Assembly (NCBI GenBank): GCA_964652975.1
Contig: CAZZCN010000081.1
Location: 1 to 11,959 of the forward strand
Direction: 5' to 3'
From: CAZZCN01 sp964652975
Lineage (GTDB): Bacteria > Bacillota > Clostridia > Saccharofermentanales > UBA5734
Length of the DNA: 11,959 nucleotides
The notes beneath the pieces are model-generated. The model saw only the letters and a program-made list of their open reading frames with translations, was not told the DNA's origin and ran no database searches. Shown here piece after piece: positions 6,999 to 11,959 of the stretch; position 1 is the first letter of the stretch; the number at the start of each line of letters is the position of its first letter. A program made the translations under genes and the position numbers.

Positions 6999-7154
6999 CT
7001 ATGCATATGATATCACATACCCACTAATGGAATCACACCGCAATACATATTTCCATCTTTGGCTAAACATTAATAATTTTATTTCAATTTCTCTCGGTAA
7101 AAAAAGCCCGATAATTGCTATTAAAGAAAAAACTATCCCTATAAATAGTTGCAT
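6999..7154 (-). pseudogene. Small membrane-protein gene, 3' end replaced by the IS
   Basis: ATG at 7154, preceded by GGGGGA eight bases upstream, encodes MQLFIGIVFSLIAIIGLFLP, one hydrophobic helix, then about 20 residues with a WKY motif. The last dozen codons up to the stop at 6999 appear to be read from the IS end, so the native C-terminus is lost. Shape and the Trp-containing segment after the helix recall small DUF6199-type membrane proteins, but this is a weak resemblance. It lies 29 bp after the gene ending at 7184, probably in one transcript. Confidence 0.5.
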
Positions 7155-7165
7155 TTTATATCCCC

Positions 7166-7201
7166 CTACTTATATATTTCCTTCTACTTATATATTTCCT
7201 T
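7166..7201. repeat. Perfect 18-bp tandem duplication across a stop codon
   Basis: CTACTTATATATTTCCTT is present twice back to back (7166-7183 and 7184-7201). On the minus strand each copy reads AAG GAA ATA TAT AAG TAG in the frame of the upstream gene, so the codons KEIYK plus stop are repeated; the second copy forms the spacer before the small membrane-protein gene. Confidence 0.9.
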
Positions 7202-7615
7202 GATAGAATCTATCAATTCCGGTAGGTTAACGATAAAAATTCTGTTTTGATAAGCTACTGAAAATCGCTCTGTCCCTTCGCTTGAAAAGACGATTTCATT
7301 AGGATTATTTTTTAATATTAATCCAACCCGGTAAGCCCATTTATTAGACTTAACGTCCCACGCCGATTTTTCGTAATTTATTTTTTCAAACACGCTATAA
7401 TCTGTTATATAATTTGCTGGGTCATTTGGTCTTGTAACGATAATTTGTTTAATATTTTCTACTTTAAGCATAATAGCTAACTGTTCATATTTATTTTTGT
7501 CAATCATCTCGTTATAAGTTTTTGATGTTTTCCCTAAAATAAAAATTGCAATTAAAAGGATAACAAACAATCCAAAAATAATCCCCACTATTAGTGTTAT
7601 AGCTTTTTTTGTCAT
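7184..7615 (-). CDS. Membrane-anchored small protein of unknown function
   Basis: 143 residues from the ATG at 7615, chosen because GGAGG lies seven bases before it; the frame is open a further 12 codons but has no such site. Residues 5-28 (ITLIVGIIFGLFVILLIAIF) form one membrane helix after a short basic start (MTKK), so the remaining ~115 residues are probably extracytoplasmic, either as an anchored protein or with an uncleaved signal. The soluble part mixes predicted strands and helices (KQIIVTRP, NEIVFSSEGTERFSVAYQNRIFIVNLPELI) and has no cysteines. I recognise no family. Position between a mobilization module and a Rhs locus, paired with a small membrane protein, would suit an old immunity or surface function, but this is speculation. 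Confidence 0.7.
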   Translation of the reverse strand: MTKKAITLIVGIIFGLFVILLIAIFILGKTSKTYNEMIDKNKYEQLAIMLKVENIKQIIVTRPNDPANYITDYSVFEKINYEKSAWDVKSNKWAYRVGLILKNNPNEIVFSSEGTERFSVAYQNRIFIVNLPELIDSIKEIYK

Positions 7616-7770
7616 TAAAACTCCTCCAACTCTATGAGTAAGTAATATCATGAAATTGTACTTGTTGACTTCAAATATTTAGTTCTCAAAAGGAATGCAA
7701 TATCTTGTATCTCATATGTAAATTTTGTTTAGAATACACTATTATTGATTGAAAGTAAAGAGCAATTGAT

Positions 7771-7823
7771 ATAACCTGTTCGCATAACCTTTTCGCATTA
7801 ACCTGTTCGCATAACCTGTTCGC
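7771..7823. repeat. Four tandem copies of ATAACCTGTTCGC
   Basis: 13-14 bp units start at 7771, 7784 (CTTTT variant), 7797 (one extra base) and 7811. They begin two bases after the mobC stop on the minus strand, where they read as GCGAACAGGTTAT units. A relaxase gene is expected here in a mobilization operon; only an 18-codon frame follows. The remainder of 7652-7770 is AT-rich and shows no gene. Confidence 0.85.
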
Positions 7824-7825
7824 GG

Positions 7826-8158
7826 CTACTCCTGTGCATATACATTTACCGGCAGATGCAACCTAAATATATAATCGCACGTTTCCAGAACCCTCATCGC
7901 ATTTTTCTCGTACAATGGAACGTCTATAAATTTTAGCGTATGAGCTCTTTGAGCAATCTGACACATATTATTTCCTACCGCCCGAAGCTCGTTTATCAAG
8001 TTAAAAAAGTCCATGGGTGGCACACAGACAGGTGCGTATCCGTTAAGGACTGTTCGCATGTACCCTTCTCTGGACATACCAGTGGCTGCTGCTTTTTTAT
8101 CAAGATTTTGCAGTTCGGTTTTTGTAAGTCGTAGTTTTATTTCGCAGTTTCTTATCAT
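7826..8158 (-). CDS. mobC: MobC-type mobilization (relaxosome accessory) protein
   Basis: 110 residues. The N-terminus (IRNCEIKLRLTKTELQNLDKKAAATGMSREGYMR) is a ribbon-helix-helix DNA-binding fold, and the segment INELRAVGNNMCQIAQRAHT carries the (L)xxxGNNxNQIA signature of the MobC/relaxosome family, with Cys in place of the usual Asn. In known systems this protein binds oriT and helps the relaxase nick DNA for conjugative transfer by a helper element. AAGGAG lies 12 bases before the ATG at 8158. A strong hairpin (putative oriT) lies 120 bases upstream on the same transcript, as expected. The partner relaxase, normally overlapping the mobC 3' end, is missing. Confidence 0.85.
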   Translation of the reverse strand: MIRNCEIKLRLTKTELQNLDKKAAATGMSREGYMRTVLNGYAPVCVPPMDFFNLINELRAVGNNMCQIAQRAHTLKFIDVPLYEKNAMRVLETCDYIFRLHLPVNVYAQE

Positions 8159-8254
8159 GATTGTTTCTTGCTCCTTACCTTAATTTTTTAATTTCTGTTG
8201 ATTTCATTTTCAATACCTTCTTTTATTTTTGCATTATAGAAATATGCATTTTTG

Positions 8255-8320
8255 CTACCGGGGTTTTAGGGGCTTGCCTCTAACAAGTCGCCTTTTGTCC
8301 CCAAAAGGCAATGCTTGTTA
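8255..8320. other. Putative origin of transfer (oriT) hairpin
   Basis: A nested perfect inverted repeat: TAACAAG (8281-8287) pairs with CTTGTTA (8314-8320), and inside it GCCTTTTG (8290-8297) pairs with CAAAAGGC (8302-8309) around a TCCC loop. Beside it lies a GC-rich stretch (CCGGGGTTTTAGGGGCTTGCC, about 8258-8278) in otherwise AT-rich DNA. Position upstream of mobC and the hairpin-plus-flank design fit an oriT with its nick region. It lacks a T-run typical of a terminator. Rest of 8159-8433: AT-rich, no gene seen. Confidence 0.5.
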
Positions 8321-8433
8321 ATACAACTCCTCATAGTTTTTAAGCATTTGTGTACAATTCTGTAAACACATTATATTTGCTTATTGACTATTTGGATGCC
8401 TGCATTGTTTTTCTATTTTCGGAAACAGTGCTA

Positions 8434-10224
8434 CTAGGATTGTGGTTCCTGCGGGTAGAATATCTCCCTGTCCATCACAAGATATCTGTTCTTCTCCTTG
8501 CCGAATCTTTTTTGTTTTGTGTACGTTTTTGTGGTGCCGGTGGTTTCTGTTTCTATCAGTTTTTCATCGGCCATCTGCTTGAAAAGTCTTGTCCGTGAGA
8601 GAGGGAAATCAACGCTTTGTTGTTTGTAGAATTGGACCACGCAGGAAAAAGTCTGAGTTGGGAAAAAGTAGTATTTATCATTTTCAAGATATCCCAGGAT
8701 CTCGCTTTTTCTGTTATACTCGCGCTCGGTATCATCCGGGTAGTTTTTTACATATACCCTACCTGATTCGAGCATTTCCTTTATCGCATCTATGAACATA
8801 TTGTTTGGTTTGTCCTCTTCAGCCTTTTCAAGCTGGACACCCGACAACCCGCAGAACACATTCCAGGCCTCCTCCTTTTTGTTCTCGCCAATGTCCTTAG
8901 TATATATTTTCTGTGAAATACAAAAATCTATCATGCTTTCCATTCCTATCTGAAGCCAGGCGACAATGTCCCCGGTTCTGCCAAATCCAACTATCTTTTC
9001 TTTTATAGCCCTGTGTCTCAATTCCAAGAATTTTCCTTTAAGTTGCACCGGCAGGCTTGAGGCCTGTGGAATCAACCAAAGGATATATTGTTCCATGAAT
9101 TTTGCCAGCACACCCATGGATGCCTGCTCCTGCACAAAATCCAGATCGTCACTTGTAGGAACATCGTTTGCCAGCAACTCCACTATGAAATTCCTTGCGC
9201 TGCCGGATTGACCGATTGCAGGAAAATCCTCGCCTGTGATGATTGCGTTCCCCCGCGGTGCGAATCCCTGACGGATGCTGGTGTCCGCCTGCATCCTGTC
9301 CTTTCCTGCCCGGTCTCCATAACCACGCGACAGCGACTGCGCAATCTTGTCCATATTCTGTTTTTCCTTGTAATGGTTCACCGGATGAAAATCATCGATG
9401 ACGGTCGGGACATCCTTTAGCGAATGCCCTTTCTTTTCTATTGCATTTTCAGTATCCTTAAAACTTGACGGAAGGGTTGATGATGTAAACCTCCCGAAAA
9501 AAGAAAGGATCAAAGCCGCTATTGTGCTTTTCTTGGTCTGTGTTCGTCCCAGAAGATATAGCAGAAATGCCGGTTCATATCCTACCTGTCGCAAAAATTC
9601 ATTCAACGGTGACAAAAACGCAATCGCAATAAGCGGAAACATGACCTTTTCACTGCTTATTTCAAACAATCGTAAAAACGCCAATGTAGCCTGCCCGAAC
9701 GAAACACCCTTGCACTCCATGTTATATGGCTGCAGCTTATAATCCAGCTCAACGGACACTTTGTTATTCCCGATAGCTCCGCTGTGATATAGAAAACAGT
9801 ATTTTCCACCGATTTTACGCCAACCGGTGTGGGTATACACGGTTCGTTTTTGTGCAATCTTGCTTCCAAGCGTGCAAATGATGCCTCTGAGGTGGTCTTT
9901 CTTGGTGTGGATCGGCGCGCTGATGTTAGCTGCAAACCCCCAGTTCTCAAGTACCCAAGTCATGGCGGGCAGGCTCGCCGCAGTTACCATTACCGCTGGA
10001 AGCAGGATTATCTTTCCTCCCACCCGTTTAATTCCCTTGATAAGGAAGCTTCTTTCTATTGTTCTTCCATCGTCATATACCACCTCGTTTACCGGGATAG
10101 GCAGAAAATCCGACAACGGAATTATCTTGTTGTCTGTAACGCGGTTCAAAACCTCACCATCCATTTTACAGTCCGTCAAAAGTTTCAAACATTTGTCCAG
10201 TTCACGTTCCTCCCTGCCCGCCAT
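8434..10224 (-). CDS. DUF927-type helicase/ATPase of a mobile element
   Basis: 596 residues. The N-terminal half carries a DUF927-like segment (YTHTGWRKIGGKYCFLYHSGAIG, about 130-152). An AAA+/superfamily III-like ATPase core follows: P-loop GRTQTKKST (226-234), Walker B VPTVIDDFH (272-280), and a sensor-1 strand with AIITGEDF (327-334). The last ~100 residues look like a winged-helix region (LSRTRLFKQMADEKLIETE). The P-loop is unusual: Lys replaces the final Gly before the catalytic Lys-Ser. Relatives on plasmids, phages and integrative elements are predicted replicative helicases. The ATG at 10224 follows the HTH gene's TGA by one base, with GGGAGG seven bases upstream, implying translational coupling. 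Product ends in a double TAG. Likely role: replication of the excised element. Confidence 0.78.
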   Translation of the reverse strand: MAGREERELDKCLKLLTDCKMDGEVLNRVTDNKIIPLSDFLPIPVNEVVYDDGRTIERSFLIKGIKRVGGKIILLPAVMVTAASLPAMTWVLENWGFAANISAPIHTKKDHLRGIICTLGSKIAQKRTVYTHTGWRKIGGKYCFLYHSGAIGNNKVSVELDYKLQPYNMECKGVSFGQATLAFLRLFEISSEKVMFPLIAIAFLSPLNEFLRQVGYEPAFLLYLLGRTQTKKSTIAALILSFFGRFTSSTLPSSFKDTENAIEKKGHSLKDVPTVIDDFHPVNHYKEKQNMDKIAQSLSRGYGDRAGKDRMQADTSIRQGFAPRGNAIITGEDFPAIGQSGSARNFIVELLANDVPTSDDLDFVQEQASMGVLAKFMEQYILWLIPQASSLPVQLKGKFLELRHRAIKEKIVGFGRTGDIVAWLQIGMESMIDFCISQKIYTKDIGENKKEEAWNVFCGLSGVQLEKAEEDKPNNMFIDAIKEMLESGRVYVKNYPDDTEREYNRKSEILGYLENDKYYFFPTQTFSCVVQFYKQQSVDFPLSRTRLFKQMADEKLIETETTGTTKTYTKQKRFGKEKNRYLVMDREIFYPQEPQS

Positions 10225-10225
10225 C

Positions 10226-10444
10226 TCATTCCTCCCTGCCGGTTGCCTGGACTTCCAGCCATTTTATAAACGATGATTTTGGGATTGTGATGCGCCTGCC
10301 AACCCGGATTGCCGGGAAGTTTTTCTGCCTTGTCAGCTCATACGCACCTACCAGGCTTATCCCCATGATCGAGCTTACCTGTTCCACTGTCAGGACTATC
10401 GGCAGCTCCTCGAAACTGTTTGCCTTCTCTTTGATTCTACTCAT
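10226..10444 (-). CDS. Excisionase-like helix-turn-helix protein
   Basis: 72 residues. LTVEQVSSIMGISLVGAYELTRQKNFPAIRVGRRITIPKSSFIKWL (about 18-63) is a MerR/excisionase-type winged HTH (HTH_17): recognition helix around SLVGAYELT, wing RVGRRITI, then the closing helix with W. Such proteins serve as recombination directionality factors, or as regulators, in integrative elements. The ATG at 10444 has AAAGGGG ten bases upstream. It is the first gene of a minus-strand operon with the helicase and faces a divergent gene across a control region with repeated operator-like sites, so autoregulation is plausible. No integrase is next to it, which is unusual for a true xis. Confidence 0.75.
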   Translation of the reverse strand: MSRIKEKANSFEELPIVLTVEQVSSIMGISLVGAYELTRQKNFPAIRVGRRITIPKSSFIKWLEVQATGREE

Positions 10445-10496
10445 AATATCGTACCCCTTTCAATTCTGTCGTGTTCAATCTAATTATTTTTGTTTG

Positions 10497-10633
10497 ATTG
10501 CACACAAATACAATATCATGGATTGACATCCATTTCAATATGTGTTAAATTATTTGCGTGTAATGTTATTGCACACTATCTACTGTGTTTGTGTGCCACT
10601 TGAACAGTTAAGAAATCCCGGATAATTGCACAC
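10497..10633. promoter_or_regulatory. Three ATTGCACAC operator-like sites in the divergent intergenic region
   Basis: ATTGCACAC occurs at 10497-10505, 10568-10576 and 10625-10633, all in one orientation, with a partial inverted copy (GTGTGC, 10591-10596). The third abuts the ribosome site of the plus-strand gene, the second lies just past its likely transcription start, and the first lies in the region upstream of the HTH gene. The regulator is probably the HTH protein or the 429-residue protein; this is inference. Confidence 0.55.
10518..10551 (+). promoter_or_regulatory. Sigma-A promoter for the DUF6076-like gene, with overlapping palindrome
   Basis: A consensus -35 TTGACA (10523-10528), a 17-base spacer and TAAATT (10546-10551, 4 of 6 matches) form a good vegetative promoter about 95 bases before the ATG at 10648. 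The -35 lies inside the perfect inverted repeat ATGGAT-TGAC-ATCCAT (10518-10533), a natural place for a repressor. Confidence 0.55.
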
Positions 10634-10647
10634 AGGAAGGATGCTAC

Positions 10648-11937
10648 ATGGACAAATCCGAATATATCTTTTTTAAGGACAAATCAGAATACATATACAG
10701 GATGCAGCGCGTCTCCACATATCCGCTTGGGAAACTGCTTTTTTCATTTCTGGAAACAAACTGGGAATCGCACCTGGAAGAGGCGCAGAAATTGTTGGAC
10801 AGGTGTCTTCTGGCTCCAGGCGATGCGAAGACAACCATCAAGGAGGGTTTGAAAAAGCCTAAAGAAACCATATACTGCATTGTCCACGACTATTACAGGT
10901 CATTAAAGACACAGTTCCACGACAGTACTTCGAGCCTGGGAACTCTTTTCCCGTCAATGGTTTTAAATGAACTGCATCACAAATACGAGCGGGACTTTGA
11001 CGAGTTCAGGATAGACAAGTCAATTGACGAGGTACAGGATGTTATAAAACTTGGCGGGGATGCCAGGAAGGTTTTTGAAAAGCAGCAGGAATCCGAACGT
11101 ACTAAGGGTAATATGGTTATTGTGGCCGACCTGTTCGTCAGATACCTGGAAAACAAGCTGGATATGGATTTTTTCGGAGGATATGCGGATATTGTAGATA
11201 ATCAGTTTACAGAGGTTGCCATACGGTTTATGAACTGTATGGTCAAGACTCTAAAGACTCTTTGCTCCTTGCAGTCAAACATCGAGCAAATGATTGATTA
11301 CATGGAATCCCCTGAAGAATCTTTTGAAACGATGAAACCGTCTCAGATGCTCTGCCTTATGCAGGCTACCGGATTCGCCCCTTATATTGAAAGCAGCAGA
11401 TATTATAGCGAAATCTCATATAAACGGTTTATACTTGACCGTAAAAACCTTCATGTAATAGGCAGTTCCAAACACCGAAACGAATTCATCGAGGAGATAA
11501 TCAGCAAACATCTGTCACTTGAGATTTTTATAACATCAAGGAGCATTGCCGCTTTGATATTTTACGAATTTGATTGTCTTTGCATTCGAAATCTACCCGT
11601 CAGGAAATGTGAAAACTGCGGAAGCTATTTTCTACCCTTCTCTTCTGCTTCCCTTTACTGTGAACGGATAATAGACACTGAAGCCAACAGGACATGCAAG
11701 GATGTCGGAGCAATGAGGAAATACAACCAGAATGTTTCCGCCAACGCGGCAAAAGCATTATTCCGACGGGTTGCAAACGCATACCAGATGCGGTGCAAGC
11801 GTGCCCCGACCTGTTATCCGAGGGCTGAGTACGAGGAGTGGAAGGACATGGCAGCAGATGCACTGGAGCAGGTGGAGCAGGGGTTGTTGGATTTTTCAGA
11901 TTTCTCAGAAAAGATTACACTCCCTGACAGAAAATGA
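10648..11937 (+). CDS. DUF6076-like zinc-binding protein of unknown function
   Basis: 429 residues; ATG at 10648 with AGGAAGGA seven bases upstream. No signal peptide or membrane helix; the body (about 20-300) looks helical with no catalytic motif I recognise. Near the C-terminus lies a zinc-finger-like cluster: C321-x2-C324 (KCENCGSYF), C338 (LYCERI) and C350 (RTCKDVGA), followed by a basic helical segment with RRVANAYQMRCKR. The spacing recalls the DUF6076 family and, more distantly, CGNR zinc fingers that bind DNA. The N-terminus contains a near-exact 9-residue duplication (DKSEYIFFK / DKSEYIYRM). The gene is divergent from the excisionase-helicase operon and shares its control region, a position typical of an element regulator, but the function is unknown. 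Confidence 0.7.
   Translation: MDKSEYIFFKDKSEYIYRMQRVSTYPLGKLLFSFLETNWESHLEEAQKLLDRCLLAPGDAKTTIKEGLKKPKETIYCIVHDYYRSLKTQFHDSTSSLGTLFPSMVLNELHHKYERDFDEFRIDKSIDEVQDVIKLGGDARKVFEKQQESERTKGNMVIVADLFVRYLENKLDMDFFGGYADIVDNQFTEVAIRFMNCMVKTLKTLCSLQSNIEQMIDYMESPEESFETMKPSQMLCLMQATGFAPYIESSRYYSEISYKRFILDRKNLHVIGSSKHRNEFIEEIISKHLSLEIFITSRSIAALIFYEFDCLCIRNLPVRKCENCGSYFLPFSSASLYCERIIDTEANRTCKDVGAMRKYNQNVSANAAKALFRRVANAYQMRCKRAPTCYPRAEYEEWKDMAADALEQVEQGLLDFSDFSEKITLPDRK
10651..10704 (+). repeat. 27-bp imperfect tandem duplication at the gene's N-terminus
   Basis: Codons 2-10 (DKSEYIFFK) and 11-19 (DKSEYIYRM) are near copies at DNA level (GACAAATCCGAATATAT versus GACAAATCAGAATACAT). It adds nine residues in frame directly behind the start codon. 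Confidence 0.75.
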
Positions 11938-11959
11938 TGTACCGGAATGTAATAATTTG

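Larger units (their letters stand above)
5745..7025 (-). mobile_element. IS3-family insertion sequence, boundaries approximate
   Basis: The element contains orfA (6981 to 6634) and orfB (6637 to 5765) in the overlapping arrangement of the IS3 family, both full length. The ends are uncertain. Just inside them the outer sequences share a loose resemblance (GGTATGTGATATCATATGC near 7003-7021 read inward, GGTTCGTATATTATGC near 5755-5770), but I could not fix terminal repeats or a target duplication. On the right the element appears to cut a small membrane-protein gene; on the left it sits about 200 bp from the truncated Rhs gene. Confidence 0.85.

Noticed and set aside
7771..7823. CRISPR-like short repeats
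   Set aside because: Units are directly tandem without spacers and only 13-14 bp long.
8281..8320. Interpretation of the hairpin as a terminator
   Set aside because: No T-run follows on either strand, and its position ahead of mobC better suits oriT.
8966..10276. Several plus-strand frames over 80 codons
   Set aside because: They lie opposite the helicase and HTH genes, lack ribosome sites and show no recognisable protein features.

Overview
The window looks like accessory DNA from a low-GC Firmicute, most likely a Clostridia member. The reasons are the AT-rich base use, the GGAGG-type ribosome sites, a YD-repeat protein with ricin-like domains, and a MobC / DUF927-type helicase / excisionase-like module of the kind carried by clostridial integrative and mobilizable elements. 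This placement is inference; no rRNA or housekeeping gene is present.

Layout from left to right. (1) 2-664, + strand: the 3' part of an AbiEii-type nucleotidyltransferase toxin gene, cut by the window edge. (2) 665-1450: no protein gene, but dense signals: seven copies of a 9-bp repeat (TGAMCGTAA) mostly stepped by 12 bp, three copies of TGTACCAA, a hairpin terminator, a degenerate 3' half of a tRNA-Met gene (minus strand), a second 12-bp-stepped repeat (GTAGGGGTA), and a strong bidirectional hairpin. I read this as an integration (att) region. (3) 1451-5527, minus strand: a Rhs/YD-repeat polymorphic-toxin gene lacking its N-terminal part, then a small zinc-ribbon gene that is the best candidate for its immunity gene. 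(4) 5545-5750: a short non-coding stretch with an 11-bp inverted repeat, then an intact-looking IS3-family element (about 5745-7025) with overlapping orfA/orfB and an A7 frameshift site. (5) 6999-7615, minus: a small membrane-protein gene cut by the IS and a single-pass membrane-anchored protein, joined by an 18-bp tandem duplication. (6) 7771-10444, minus: a mobilization and replication-like module made of an excisionase-like HTH gene, a DUF927-type helicase, a putative oriT hairpin and mobC. Four 13-14 bp tandem repeats follow mobC and no relaxase follows. (7) 10445-10647: a divergent control region with three ATTGCACAC sites and a TTGACA promoter, driving (8) 10648-11937, +, a 429-residue DUF6076-like zinc protein of unknown function.

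Together this reads as a decayed integrative mobilizable element anchored at a tRNA-Met-derived att site. Its transfer module kept mobC, a probable oriT, the helicase and the xis-like gene, but lacks a visible relaxase and integrase. Its cargo end holds a Rhs toxin/immunity pair and has been rearranged by an IS. The AbiE toxin on the far side of the att site may belong to a second element.
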